A stretch of DNA of 64,000 nucleotides from Sedimentitalea sp042687825 (GCF_042687825.1 NZ_JBHUQE010000011.1:1-64000); one strand, 5' to 3'. Positions 7,014 to 16,861 are shown, numbered from the stretch's first letter. Notes: a model not told the origin generated them from the letters alone. Made by a program: numbers and translations.

Positions 7014-8252
7014 ATGGACACACGGCGCGACAACGACGGCGGCAGCCCGCTGGCCTGGGGGCTGGGCGCTTTGGGCGTGATGGCGGTGGCCGGCCTGGCG
7101 CTGTGGGTCTCGGGCGTTCTGACGCAGGTGCCACACCCGTCCCCGACGAATCCGTCCGCGTCAAACCGTCCGCCGGAGTCCGCGCAGCTGGACGCCGCCG
7201 CTGGCGAAGCGCGTCCCCGATCGGATGCGACTGCGGCGAACCAGGTGCTGCCGGCGCCGACATTTGACGTTGTGCGCGTCGCGCCGGATGGCGGCACCGT
7301 CATCGCCGGCACGGCACCGGCAGGCAGCCATGTCCGTATCCTGTTGGACGGGGTCACCGTGCAAACCGAACAGGTTGATACCGATGGCAGCTTTGCCGTT
7401 TTGCTGAGCCTGCCGCCCGCTGCCGCGCCGCGCGTTCTGAGCCTGGTGGCGCGGATCGACGGGCGCGACATCGCGTCGGACGACCAGATCATCCTGACCC
7501 CGGCGCTGCCCGCCCAGCAACTGCTGGCCGACCCGACACCGGATCCGGGCCCTGTCGCGGGGGTCGACGCGGTCGCAAAGACCGAACCGCGCGCCGCCAC
7601 CGGGCCATCGCCGGTGCCGACCGGGGCGCCCGAAGCCGTTGCGTCATCTGTCGTCGATGCCGGTTCGACACCGCCGATTCAGACCGAGGCGGCGCAACCG
7701 GCTGCGCGTGTGGCGGTGCTGCGGACCGGTGTGGATGGGGTCGAGCTGATGCCGCCGGTGCCGCCGAAACCGCCTGCCGGCCCGGAACGGATCGCGCTGG
7801 GCACGATCAGCTATTCCGACACCGGCGCGGTATTGCTGCAGGGCAGCGCGCGGGGCGGTTCGGTGGTGCGCATCTATCTGGACAACGCGCCCCTGATCGA
7901 CCTGGATACCGGCAGTGACGGGCGCTGGCGCGGGCAGCTGACGGATATCGAACCCGGTGTCTACAAGCTGCGGCTGGACGAACTGGACCCGGCAGGGCGG
8001 GTGCTGAGCCGCATCGAAACGCCGTTCCAGCGGGCCGCACCCGAATCGCTCCGTCCGCCGGTCGCCGACACGGCGGGGGCAGAGGCGCTGGTGCGTGCCG
8101 TGACGGTGCAGGCCGGTGATACGCTGTGGGCAATCTCGCGGGCGCGCTATGGCGAAGGCCTGCTGTATGTGCGTGTGTTTCAAGCCAACCGCGACAGCAT
8201 CCGCGACCCGGACCTGATCTATCCCGGTCAGGTCTTTACGATCCCGCAATGA
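7014..8252 (+). CDS. Membrane-anchored LysM protein with two Ig-like repeats
   Basis: The 412-residue protein has one N-terminal membrane helix (about residues 16-37), a Pro/Ala-rich linker, a first beta module around residues 80-160 (TFDVVRVAPDGGTVIAG and HVRILLDGVTV), a long disordered stretch, a second similar module around residues 260-340 (GAVLLQGSARGGSVVRIYLD) and a C-terminal LysM domain (VTVQAGDTLWAISRARYG to YPGQVFTIP). LysM binds peptidoglycan, so this is a periplasmic cell-wall-binding protein. The start at 7014 follows a GGAGG site; an upstream GTG at 6939 is possible but lacks one. Confidence 0.85.
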   Translation: MDTRRDNDGGSPLAWGLGALGVMAVAGLALWVSGVLTQVPHPSPTNPSASNRPPESAQLDAAAGEARPRSDATAANQVLPAPTFDVVRVAPDGGTVIAGTAPAGSHVRILLDGVTVQTEQVDTDGSFAVLLSLPPAAAPRVLSLVARIDGRDIASDDQIILTPALPAQQLLADPTPDPGPVAGVDAVAKTEPRAATGPSPVPTGAPEAVASSVVDAGSTPPIQTEAAQPAARVAVLRTGVDGVELMPPVPPKPPAGPERIALGTISYSDTGAVLLQGSARGGSVVRIYLDNAPLIDLDTGSDGRWRGQLTDIEPGVYKLRLDELDPAGRVLSRIETPFQRAAPESLRPPVADTAGAEALVRAVTVQAGDTLWAISRARYGEGLLYVRVFQANRDSIRDPDLIYPGQVFTIPQ

Positions 8253-8316
8253 GACCCCGCCACTGGTCAAGACGGTACGCCGGGCCTATGTGTCAGTTTC
8301 AAAACCGGGAAATCAC

Positions 8317-10125
8317 ATGCCACCAGCCGATACCGCCGACCCCGGCGATCACCGCCGTTCGGGCCTGCGCACCATGCGCCGGGTCGCACCCTATCTGTGG
8401 CCCAAGGATCAGCCCTGGGTAAAGCGCCGGGTCGTGATCGCCATGACCATGCTGATGCTGGCCAAGCTGATCGCTGTCTATACGCCGATCCTGTACAAGG
8501 GCGCGGTGGACGGGCTGGCGGATCAGGGCGTGCCAATGCTGGCGCTGGGCGCGGTTGGTCTGACCGTTGCCTATGGCATGGCACGGCTGATGACTGTCGG
8601 GTTTCAGCAGTTGCGCGACGCGGTTTTTGCCCCGGTGGCGCAGCGGGCGCTGCGGCAACTGGCGCTGGAAACCTTTCAGCACATCCACCGTTTGTCGATG
8701 CGCTATCACATCACCCGCAAGACCGGCGGCCTCAGCCGCATCATCGAACGCGGCGTCAAGGGCGTCGAGTTTCTGCTGCGTTTCATGCTGTTCTCGATCG
8801 GCCCGCTGATCCTGGAACTGGCGCTGGTGGGGATCATCCTGACGGTGCTGTTTGACGTCTGGTATCTGGTGATCGTCGCGATCACCATCGCGCTCTATGT
8901 CGGGTTCACCTTTCGGGTGACCGAATGGCGGGTGCAGCTGCGCCGCGAGATGAACAACCAGGACACCGATGCCAATCAAAAGGCCATCGACAGCCTGCTG
9001 AACTATGAAACCGTGAAATATTTCGGCGCCGAGGCCCGCGAGGCCGCGCGCTATGACCGGGCCATGCAGGGCTATGAGGCGGCCGCCCTGAAAACCGCCT
9101 ATTCGCTGGGGTTTCTGAATTTCGGCCAGTCGCTGCTGATCACCGGCGGCCTGATCGGGGTGATGGTTCTGGCCGCGTTCGGCGTGCAGTCGGGCGCACT
9201 GACGGTGGGCGATTTCGTGATGGTCAACGCCTATATGATCCAGATCACCGTGCCGCTGAACTTTCTCGGTACGGTCTATCGCGAGATCCGCCAGTCGCTG
9301 GTCGACATGGGCGAGATGTTCGACCTGCTGGAACAGCCCGCCGAGGTGACCGACAAGCCCGGAGCGCCCGATCTTCGGGTCAATGGCGGTACCATCTCGA
9401 TGCGGGATCTGCGCTTTGGCTATGACGCCAAACGCGAGATTCTCAAGGGGGTGAACCTGACGGTCGAGGCCGGCAAGTCGGTCGCCATTGTCGGGGCGAC
9501 CGGATCGGGCAAATCCACCATCGGGCGGTTGCTGTTCCGGTTCTACGACGTGACCGGGGGGGCGATGCTGATCGACGGCCAAGATCTGCGCGATGTCACC
9601 CAGGACAGCCTGCATGCCGCCATCGGCGTGGTGCCGCAGGACACGGTGCTGTTCAACGACACGATCCGCTACAACATCGCCTATGGCCGCGACGGTGCGA
9701 CCCAGGACCAGATCGAGCAGGCGGCGCGCGACGCCCAGATCCATGATTTCATCGCCAGCTTGCCGGACGGCTATGACACCACCGTGGGCGAACGCGGGCT
9801 GAAACTGTCGGGCGGCGAGAAACAGCGGGTCGGCATTGCCAGGACCCTGCTCAAGGATCCGCCCATCCTGTTGCTGGACGAGGCCACCAGCGCGCTGGAC
9901 AGCGACACCGAACGGGAAATCCAGGACGCGCTGGCCCGGGCCGGCGAGGGGCGGACGGTGATCACCATCGCCCACCGTCTGTCGACCATCTCGGATGCGG
10001 ATCAGATCGTTGTCTTGCACGAAGGCGTCATCGTCGAGCAGGGTACCCACGAGGCGTTGCTGGCGCAGAACGGGCGCTATGCCAACCTGTGGAACCGCCA
10101 GCAATCCGAGGATCAGGCGGCCTGA
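8317..10125 (+). CDS. ATM1/HMT1-type ABC exporter (fused membrane and ATPase domains)
   Basis: A 602-residue half-transporter: six-helix exporter domain over about residues 45-330, then an ATPase domain with Walker A GATGSGKST, Q-loop region GVVPQDTVLF, signature LSGGEKQR and Walker B ILLLDEATSALD. The pattern, including LNYETVKYFGAE in the membrane domain, is that of the ATM1/HMT1 group, which in alphaproteobacteria exports glutathione-metal or glutathione-persulfide compounds. All catalytic motifs are intact. The ATG at 8317 follows GGGAA; a GTG at 8290 would add nine residues. It is 64 bp downstream of the LysM gene with no obvious terminator between. Confidence 0.9.
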   Translation: MPPADTADPGDHRRSGLRTMRRVAPYLWPKDQPWVKRRVVIAMTMLMLAKLIAVYTPILYKGAVDGLADQGVPMLALGAVGLTVAYGMARLMTVGFQQLRDAVFAPVAQRALRQLALETFQHIHRLSMRYHITRKTGGLSRIIERGVKGVEFLLRFMLFSIGPLILELALVGIILTVLFDVWYLVIVAITIALYVGFTFRVTEWRVQLRREMNNQDTDANQKAIDSLLNYETVKYFGAEAREAARYDRAMQGYEAAALKTAYSLGFLNFGQSLLITGGLIGVMVLAAFGVQSGALTVGDFVMVNAYMIQITVPLNFLGTVYREIRQSLVDMGEMFDLLEQPAEVTDKPGAPDLRVNGGTISMRDLRFGYDAKREILKGVNLTVEAGKSVAIVGATGSGKSTIGRLLFRFYDVTGGAMLIDGQDLRDVTQDSLHAAIGVVPQDTVLFNDTIRYNIAYGRDGATQDQIEQAARDAQIHDFIASLPDGYDTTVGERGLKLSGGEKQRVGIARTLLKDPPILLLDEATSALDSDTEREIQDALARAGEGRTVITIAHRLSTISDADQIVVLHEGVIVEQGTHEALLAQNGRYANLWNRQQSEDQAA

Positions 10126-10266
10126 GCCGGGGGGCGGACTGCGCGTGAGAACAGGCGGGACAACTTATTGCCGAGAAAGTAAAGCGCAGCTGACTTGAAT
10201 CAAAGCGCCTGTGATCGAGCCGGCGCCATATGGATTTTTTCTCTAAACACATTTTCGGAGGACCTT

Positions 10267-10470
10267 ATGGCCAAACACCTATTCTTTGTGCTCGTTTTCA
10301 CGTTGACCACGATCTCAGCCACCATTTCGGTATCGCAGTTGGCGGCACAACCAAGAGCAACTGGCGACGAAAAAGTCGTGACCGAATTTTTTCATGGCGG
10401 TGGGTGCCGAAAATCGTCGCCACCGGGAAAATGCTGCCATGCGGGGTCTAAGCCCCTGCATTGCCACTAA
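10267..10470 (+). CDS. Small secreted cysteine/histidine-rich peptide
   Basis: A 67-residue frame with a strong site (CGGAGGACCTT) in front of its ATG. Residues 1-25 are a convincing signal peptide (MAKHLFFVLVFTLTTISATI); the roughly 40-residue mature part ends in a Gly/Cys/His-rich tail holding GGGCRKSSPPGKCCHAG and finishing HCH. Four cysteines and several histidines in the last 25 residues suggest disulfides or metal binding (Cu or Zn). The upstream 130 bp is lower in GC than its neighbours. I know no named family; the signal peptide plus ribosome-binding site make it a likely real gene. Confidence 0.6.
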   Translation: MAKHLFFVLVFTLTTISATISVSQLAAQPRATGDEKVVTEFFHGGGCRKSSPPGKCCHAGSKPLHCH

Positions 10471-10553
10471 GTCGAATCAGATAGCCCAGACGCCGGGGAC
10501 GGACGAATTCGCGCAGACGCATGGTGTCTGTTGCGGGAACGGCTGTTGCGAGG

Positions 10554-10579
10554 CACCCCGGGTCTGGGAACCCGGGGTG
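10554..10579. terminator. Strong hairpin after the small-peptide gene
   Basis: A perfect 10-bp stem (CACCCCGGGT / ACCCGGGGTG) with a 6-nt loop lies about 85 bp after the peptide gene and 150 bp before the convergent RND gene. There is no following T-run, so it is either a factor-assisted bidirectional terminator or another structured element. Confidence 0.4.
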
Positions 10580-10728
10580 GCCGAATTGCTCAACACAGCG
10601 TTTTGAGTACCGTTCGCATGCCGACCGGCAGGAAAGAACCGGTTGGAAAAAATTCGGTGAACGTTCGAGGATCGGATTTCTTGTCGCTGGTATCCGATCA
10701 AAGCCGGGTCATGCGGTGTGGGTCTGCT

Positions 10729-13700
10729 CTATTCCGCAGCTTTCAGAGGATTTTCCCTCGCTGGTGCGATGTGATCCTCGGTCTGGTTCGGTTCTTCCGC
10801 CTCCGCTTCCGCTTCCGGGGCCGGTCCCGGCTCTTCGTCCCAGATGATTTCTGTCACCCGGACCTTTTTCGCGGCCTGTTCCAGACGCATGTCGCGCGCG
10901 GTCCGGCTGTCGTGGCCGCCCGTGGCAATCGCGATCAGATGACCGATCCAGCTGGCATAGGTCGCGAACCAGACCCGCAGGGCCAGAAAGGAGGGGGTGA
11001 CGATCAGTGTCAGAACCGTGGCGATGCCCAGGCCGAACACCACCGCCGTAGCCAGCTGTTTCCACCACAGCGAGGTCGGGCTGTCGATGGAATAGCCGCC
11101 ATTGATGAAATCCAGGCTCAGCCCGAACATCATCGGCGCCAGACCTGCCATGGTGGTGATCGTGGTCAGTAGCACCGGGCGGATGCGTGCCTCGGCGGTG
11201 CGGATGATCGCCTCGATCTGCGGCATGTAGCGGCTGAATTCCTGATAGGTGTCGATCAGCACGATGTTGTTGTTCACCACGATCCCGGCCAGCGCGACGA
11301 TTCCGGTGCCGGTCATGATGATCGAGAACGGCTGTTGCATCACCATCATCCCGATCAGCACGCCGGTGGTGGACAGGACCACCGCCAGCAGCACCAGGGC
11401 CGAATTGTAGAAACTGTTGAATTGCGCCAGCAGGATGATGAACATCAGCCCCAGCGCGCCCAGAAAGGCCTTTTGCAGGAAGGCGCCGGATTCGGCCTGT
11501 TCCTCCTGGTCGCCGGTCCATTCCCAGTCGATGCTGGCGGGCAGGGGGCTGGTGTCCAGCCATTCGGTCAGCACCGCGATGCGCTCGTTGGCATTGATCG
11601 GGGCAAAACGCGCGTCGTCGCTGTCCAGCGCCCGGCGCAGATCGTCGACGGTCACACCGTCGCTCAGGGCGACGATTTCGAATATCTCGCCCTGGCCGTT
11701 GTCCACGGTTGCGCCGGCTGCGGTGGCGTCCGCCGGCAGCGCGCGCACCACGCCCAGACGGCGGTCGCCGCCGGTCTCGGCGTCCTCGGCCACGATCTTG
11801 GACAGGCCGACAGAGACGTCGGCCTTGACGTCGTAATAGCGCTGCTGATCGACCCGGTTGATCTGTTCCAGCTTCTTTACGGGCTTGCGGCTGATGAAGT
11901 TGCTCAGCGGGATCAGCCCGTCGGCGGTGCGCACCTTCATCGAATCCAGAGTGCTCAGCACCCGGTCATTCTCGGGCAGGCGGACGCGGATCTCGATTTC
12001 CTCGTCGCTTGTATCGACCCGCATGGTGTCGAGCAGGATGCCCCGCGTCACCAGCTGGACCATGCCGCCCACCGTGGCCACGTCAGCGCCATAGCGGCCG
12101 GCCTGTTCGACATCGACATCGATCTGCCAGTCGATGCCGGGCAGGGGCAGGGTGTCCTCGATCTTGATCAGGCCGGGCGTGTTCTCAAAGACCGCCCGGG
12201 CCAGGTTGGCAGCCTCGGTCAAGTCGCCCCAATCGTCGCCCTTGAGCCGCAGATGCACCGGCTTGCCCGAGGCCGGCCCCTGTTCCAGTGCCAGAATCTC
12301 GGCCTCGAAGCCCGGCAGTTTCTGCAGTTCGGCATTCAGCTGGTCGATGACGAAATCGCCATCGAAGGCCGGCGCGGTGACGTCGCGTTCAAGCTTGCCG
12401 AAGAACCAGCTTTCGCGTGCGGTCGGGCGCTCCTCCCACGGGATGATCTCGAACTGGACCTGTCCGACGGTGTCCTGCGGGCTCTGCTGGCCGGGTCCGC
12501 CGGTGTCCAGCCCGCCATCGCCGGCAAAGGCAAAGACGTTGATCACCGCCGGATGGGCGCTGACCACCTTTTCGACCTGGCGCACCATCTCGTCGGTTTC
12601 CGTCAGCGAAATATTGCCGCGCGCCCGGACATAGACGGTGGCCTGTTCCGGTTCGGATTCCACAAAGAATTCGACCCCGCGCGAATTGGCCGGGAACAGC
12701 ACCGCGGCGACATAGAATACCGCCAAGAACACCACCGCGATTGACACGATCGGCATGATCGGATTGCCGGCGATGATCTTGATGAAATGCCCAAAGGCAG
12801 AATGCTGACGCCCAGAGCGCACCGCGCGCGGCTTGCGCTCTATGGCGGCGGCCCCCAGTGTCACCGAAGACGCGAAAGCGCCGAACAGGAACACCGCCGC
12901 GCCAAACAGGGCGCCGGCCGCTCCCGGCATGGTTGCCGGCAACATGTAGGCCGGGTTCAGAACCTGCATCGCCCCGAGGAACATAAGATACAGTGCCGGC
13001 GGCACCATGGCGGCCCGCGCCAGCCAGGGCAGGCGGGCCCTCAGCGCGTCCGACAGATTGCCAAACAGCCGGCTCATCCGCCCGGTGACCCCGCCCATGA
13101 CCGGCAGATAGACGAGCGCCACGATCAGGCTGGCAGACAAAACAAAGATCAACGTGACCGGCAGCATGCCCATGAATTCGCCCGGCACTCCGGGCCAGAA
13201 CAGCATCGGCAGAAAGGCACAGAGCGTTGTCGCCGTCGAGGAAACCACCGGCCAGAACATCCGCTGCGCGGCCTCGACATAGGCGTGCATCGGGCCGGTG
13301 CCCTCTTTGATACGCTTGTCGGCATATTCCACTACGACGATGGCGCCGTCCACCAGCATCCCGACGGCCAGGATCAGGCCGAACATCACGATATTCGAGA
13401 TGCTGATCCCCATGACCGCCAGAAAGGCGAAACACAAAAGGAACGAGGTCGGGATGGCAAAGCCGACCAGCAACGCGGCGCGGCTGCCCAAAGCGGCCAG
13501 AACCACGATCATCACCAGCGCCACCGCGGTCAGAACCGAGCCTTCGAGCTGGCTGACCATCGAGCCGACCACGCGGCTCTGGTCGTTGCTGGTGCCGACC
13601 TCGACCGCGGCCTGCAACTCGGGCGGCCACTTGGTGCGGGATTTGTCCAGTGTCTCTTTCACCAGGGCCACGGTGTCGATCAGGTTGAAACCCTTGCGCT

Positions 13701-14553
13701 TGACCACCTGCAGCGCCACCGTCGGTTCGCCGTCAAACCGGGCCGTGCCCTTGCGGTCTTCGAAGGTGAAATTGATCTCGGCCAGTTCGCCCAGCGTCAC
13801 CACCCGGTCGCCATTGGCCTTGATCGGCAGGCTGTAGACATCCAGCGGATCGTCGAAACTGGAGGGGATCTTGACGCTGAACTTGCCCTGCCGGGTCTCT
13901 ACCTCGCCGGCGGCGATCAGCTGGTTGTTGTTCTGCACCACATTGATCAGTTCCAGCGCGGTGATGTTATATGCCTCCAGCCGCAGAGGGTCGATCACCA
14001 CCTCCAGCATCTCTTCGCGATTGCCGGCGATCCCGGCCTCCAGCACCGCGTCCAGCGATTCCAGATCGTCCTGCAGATCCTTGGCGATCTTGGCCATGGT
14101 GCGTTCCGGCACCGCTCCGGTCAGGTTGACGATGACGATGGGAAATTCGGAGAAGTTGATTTCCTTGATGGAATATTGCTCGGCGCCCTCGGGAAACTCG
14201 CCCTGGGCTGCGTTCATCGCGTCGCGCACATCGGCCATGATCGCGGTCTTGTCCCAGCCGAAATCAAACTCCAGTGCCACGCCGGCGTAATTCTCGGCGG
14301 CGGTGCTGGACATGGTTTTCAGACCGTCCAGATCGGCCAGTTCGGTCTCCATCACCTTGACCAGCAGGCTTTCGCTGTCCTCGGCGGAAATGCCGGGAAA
14401 CTGCACCGACACGAACAGGGCCGGGATCTCGATATCCGGCTCGCCCTCTTTGGGCAGATTGGCATAGGCAAAGCCGCCGATGATCAGCGACAACGCGATG
14501 AACGCCAGGACCATGCGGGCCCGTTCGCTGGCCCAGGTGACGATTCCGGTCAT
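10729..14553 (-). CDS. RND-family efflux pump inner-membrane permease
   Basis: A 1274-residue AcrB/AcrF-superfamily permease: TM1 at about residues 12-31, first periplasmic loop (FPGISAEDSESLLVKVME, NFSEFPIVIVNL), TM cluster from about 335 with LAVGMLVDGAIVVVEYADKR (only one of AcrB's two adjacent TM4 aspartates), second large loop from about 640, and the final TM set with GIVVNNNIVLIDTY. It is about 230 residues longer than usual: extra hydrophobic stretches occupy about residues 515-590 and a charged Glu/Ala-rich tail follows the last helix. It overlaps the adaptor gene by 4 bp. The substrate cannot be read from sequence, and no outer-membrane channel gene is nearby. Confidence 0.9.
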   Translation of the reverse strand: MTGIVTWASERARMVLAFIALSLIIGGFAYANLPKEGEPDIEIPALFVSVQFPGISAEDSESLLVKVMETELADLDGLKTMSSTAAENYAGVALEFDFGWDKTAIMADVRDAMNAAQGEFPEGAEQYSIKEINFSEFPIVIVNLTGAVPERTMAKIAKDLQDDLESLDAVLEAGIAGNREEMLEVVIDPLRLEAYNITALELINVVQNNNQLIAAGEVETRQGKFSVKIPSSFDDPLDVYSLPIKANGDRVVTLGELAEINFTFEDRKGTARFDGEPTVALQVVKRKGFNLIDTVALVKETLDKSRTKWPPELQAAVEVGTSNDQSRVVGSMVSQLEGSVLTAVALVMIVVLAALGSRAALLVGFAIPTSFLLCFAFLAVMGISISNIVMFGLILAVGMLVDGAIVVVEYADKRIKEGTGPMHAYVEAAQRMFWPVVSSTATTLCAFLPMLFWPGVPGEFMGMLPVTLIFVLSASLIVALVYLPVMGGVTGRMSRLFGNLSDALRARLPWLARAAMVPPALYLMFLGAMQVLNPAYMLPATMPGAAGALFGAAVFLFGAFASSVTLGAAAIERKPRAVRSGRQHSAFGHFIKIIAGNPIMPIVSIAVVFLAVFYVAAVLFPANSRGVEFFVESEPEQATVYVRARGNISLTETDEMVRQVEKVVSAHPAVINVFAFAGDGGLDTGGPGQQSPQDTVGQVQFEIIPWEERPTARESWFFGKLERDVTAPAFDGDFVIDQLNAELQKLPGFEAEILALEQGPASGKPVHLRLKGDDWGDLTEAANLARAVFENTPGLIKIEDTLPLPGIDWQIDVDVEQAGRYGADVATVGGMVQLVTRGILLDTMRVDTSDEEIEIRVRLPENDRVLSTLDSMKVRTADGLIPLSNFISRKPVKKLEQINRVDQQRYYDVKADVSVGLSKIVAEDAETGGDRRLGVVRALPADATAAGATVDNGQGEIFEIVALSDGVTVDDLRRALDSDDARFAPINANERIAVLTEWLDTSPLPASIDWEWTGDQEEQAESGAFLQKAFLGALGLMFIILLAQFNSFYNSALVLLAVVLSTTGVLIGMMVMQQPFSIIMTGTGIVALAGIVVNNNIVLIDTYQEFSRYMPQIEAIIRTAEARIRPVLLTTITTMAGLAPMMFGLSLDFINGGYSIDSPTSLWWKQLATAVVFGLGIATVLTLIVTPSFLALRVWFATYASWIGHLIAIATGGHDSRTARDMRLEQAAKKVRVTEIIWDEEPGPAPEAEAEAEEPNQTEDHIAPARENPLKAAE

Positions 14554-15785
14554 TTCGCCGCCTCGCGATAGGTCGGTTTCACGCGCACGCCCCGCGTGAC
14601 GAAATCCTGTCCGACGACGATCACGTCGGCGCGCTCGCCCAGGCCGCTGACCCAGACGCCTTCAATGTCGTCGCGCAACAGCTTGACGGGCCGGAAATCG
14701 ACGATGTCGTCCGCCCCGACGATGCGTACGCCCAATTGTCCGTCATTGTTCAGCGTCAGCGCGGATTGCGGCAGCCGGTGCGCCAGCGCACCATTGGCGG
14801 CCACCATGATCGAGGCTGTCTGGCCATCGCGGATCGCAAGTTCCGGGTTGGGCGCGCTGATCTCGACCTGAAAGGTGCGCGTCATTTCATCCGCCGCCCG
14901 GCTGATGAACACGACCTGGCCCTGCACCCATTGCCCGTCGGCCAGTTCGGCCGCGGCGGTGGCGCCCAGTTCGATGCGGTTGACCTCGGTTTCGGGCACA
15001 TAGCCCACCAGCTTGATCGGGTCGAGCTGGATGATCGTGGCGCACAGGCTGCCGGGTTGCATCAGGCTGCCCAGTTCAGCGGTGTCGGATTCCAGCAGGC
15101 CCTCGAACGGCGCTTCGATCGTCAGCCGCTCGATCTCGCGCTCGGCCGCGGCGACTGCGGCGGCGGCGCTTTCGATGCCGGATTTGGTGGTCTCCAGCCC
15201 GGATTGGGCGCTGGCGATCCCGGCCTCGGCGGCGCGTACCGCCGCCTGGGTCGAGGCCAGTCTCGTGTCCGACGCATAGCCGCCCTCGGACAGCTTTTCC
15301 GCCGCATTGTTGTTGATAAGGGCCTCGGACAACCGTGCCTTTGCCTCTGCCAGCCGGGCTTTGGTTTCCGGCACCCGGCTCTGGGCTTCGTTCAGGCGGG
15401 CGCGGGCCTCGGCCAGGGCCGCTTTGCGGGTGCCGGGATCGAGCTGGCACAGCAGATCGCCCGCCGCCACGAACGTACCCTTGCGCAAGGGGTCCGAGAT
15501 TACCGTCGCCGACGTTTCGGCGCGGACCTCGACCTGGCGTACGGCGGCGGTCTGCCCGCGCAGAATCACCGCGCTGTCGATCTGTTGCGCGGCGCTGCGC
15601 ACCACGACCACGCCGATCGCCGGGGCCGTGCGGCTGGCCACCGCGTCGCCGTTCCCACCGCTGTTCGCCGCCGGTTCGGCGTTGGTGTCGCTGCGGGCCA
15701 AAGCGAACAGTGCCTCGCGCTCGAATACGACCGCATACAGTACAAGCATCACCAGGGCGGCCGTGATGAGGGGAATGAGTCGCAT
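14550..15785 (-). CDS. RND periplasmic adaptor (membrane fusion protein)
   Basis: The 411-residue HlyD/AcrA-type protein has an N-terminal membrane anchor (about residues 4-24), a first lipoyl half (VEVRAETSATVISDPLRKGTFVAAGDLLCQLD), a long alpha-helical hairpin with Ala/Glu-rich coiled-coil repeats (about 125-230), the second lipoyl half (IEAPFEGLLESDTAELGSL) and beta-barrel plus membrane-proximal domains. It should link the RND permease to an outer-membrane channel. It is the first gene of the two-gene operon; the 345-bp intergenic region upstream carries an inverted repeat at 15886-15903 that could be an operator. Confidence 0.9.
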   Translation of the reverse strand: MRLIPLITAALVMLVLYAVVFEREALFALARSDTNAEPAANSGGNGDAVASRTAPAIGVVVVRSAAQQIDSAVILRGQTAAVRQVEVRAETSATVISDPLRKGTFVAAGDLLCQLDPGTRKAALAEARARLNEAQSRVPETKARLAEAKARLSEALINNNAAEKLSEGGYASDTRLASTQAAVRAAEAGIASAQSGLETTKSGIESAAAAVAAAEREIERLTIEAPFEGLLESDTAELGSLMQPGSLCATIIQLDPIKLVGYVPETEVNRIELGATAAAELADGQWVQGQVVFISRAADEMTRTFQVEISAPNPELAIRDGQTASIMVAANGALAHRLPQSALTLNNDGQLGVRIVGADDIVDFRPVKLLRDDIEGVWVSGLGERADVIVVGQDFVTRGVRVKPTYREAAK

Positions 15786-16130
15786 AGTCAGCCTTTCAAA
15801 TTCGCCTTGCGTCGCGCCGAATCCGGTTAATCAATGAGGTCCGACCCATAGCACGCATATAAGCAGTGCCTGTGAATCTTCTACACTGAACCGAGCAGTT
15901 CAGAAAATAAAATTTTGAGCACCCGCCCCGGGCCGTACGGAATTGCCCGGACCGGGCCACTTGGCTTGCCCGGACAGGCGCGCTAAGAGGGGCCAGTTCA
16001 CCCGGATCGGCCAACTCAGCTGGCCAGGTGGGGTCGGCGCCGTCAATGAGGCTCTGGGCGCAGAGTTTGCGGTGTGCCGCAGTGGTTGCAGGTATGGGGA
16101 CAGGCGCGCAGGCGCACGGGGGCAGGACAG
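15786..16130. promoter_or_regulatory. Divergent promoter region between RND operon and yfgM, with operator-like repeat
   Basis: This 345-bp gap holds no convincing gene. It carries a perfect inverted repeat CTGAAC-N6-GTTCAG at 15886-15903 followed by an AT-rich patch (AAAATAAAATTTT), about 100 bp ahead of the adaptor start codon. The layout would suit a TetR- or MarR-type repressor of the efflux pump, but no such regulator gene is adjacent. The right half is GC-rich (repeated CCGGGCC/GGCC-type words) without further signals I can name. Confidence 0.4.
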
Positions 16131-16802
16131 ATGAGTGATACCGACAGTTTTATCGAAGAGGTGACCGAAGAGGTCCGCCGCGACCGTCTGTTCATCATGT
16201 TCAAGCGCTATGGCTGGATTGCCGCCCTTGTCATCGTCGTGATCGTCGGCGGTGCAGCCTATAACGAATACCGCAAGGCCCAGGCGCGTGCCGCAGCGCA
16301 GCAACTGGGCGACGACATCATCACCGCCCTGGGCGAAAACAATGCTGCCGAGCGTGTCGCGGCGCTGGGGCGGGTTCAGGCGCAATCCGCCGGCGGCGCG
16401 GCGGTTCTGGGCTTTCTCACCGCCGCCACCCAGGCGGATGCCGGCGAGACCGAACAGGCGGTGGCGCAGCTGAACGCGGTGGCCGGCTCTGGCGATCTGC
16501 CCGAGATTTACCGCCAGATCGCCGCTTTCAAGGCGCTGACCCTGCAGGCCGAGACGCTGCCGGCAAACGAACGCCGGCTGCAATTCGAGGCGCTGGCACA
16601 ACCCGGCGCGCCTCTGCGCCTGCTGGCGCAGGAACAACTGGCCTTGATTGACATCGGCGAAGGCCAGACAGAGGCGGCGATCGAGCGCCTGCAGACCATT
16701 CTGCGTGATGCCGAGGCCACCCCGGACTTGCAACAACGGGTTTCACAGGTGATTGTGGCGCTGGGCGGCAACCCGGACCCGGCCCCGCTATCGCAGGGCT
16801 GA
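16131..16802 (+). CDS. YfgM-like membrane-anchored TPR protein
   Basis: A 223-residue type II membrane protein: short acidic cytoplasmic tail (SFIEEVTEEVRRDRLF), one helix at about residues 27-44, and a periplasmic helical domain made of TPR-like pairs (KAQARAAAQQLGDDIITAL through ERLQTILRDAEATPDLQ). YfgM-type proteins bind the SecYEG translocon and periplasmic chaperones, and the gene is commonly next to bamB, as here (60 bp). A good AGGACAG site precedes the ATG. The function is inferred from architecture and synteny. Confidence 0.8.
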   Translation: MSDTDSFIEEVTEEVRRDRLFIMFKRYGWIAALVIVVIVGGAAYNEYRKAQARAAAQQLGDDIITALGENNAAERVAALGRVQAQSAGGAAVLGFLTAATQADAGETEQAVAQLNAVAGSGDLPEIYRQIAAFKALTLQAETLPANERRLQFEALAQPGAPLRLLAQEQLALIDIGEGQTEAAIERLQTILRDAEATPDLQQRVSQVIVALGGNPDPAPLSQG

Positions 16803-16861
16803 TCCGCCCGGGATGTAACGCCCGGGCAGACCGGCAAGAACAGGAAGACAGGCACAGCAAC

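Noticed and set aside
8299..14571. Very long open frames antisense to the ABC exporter (601 codons) and to the RND operon (469 and 594 codons)
   Set aside because: They mirror the codon structure of the true genes, are His/Gln/Asp/Arg-rich low-complexity translations, and lack start signals; the sense strands encode well-known families.
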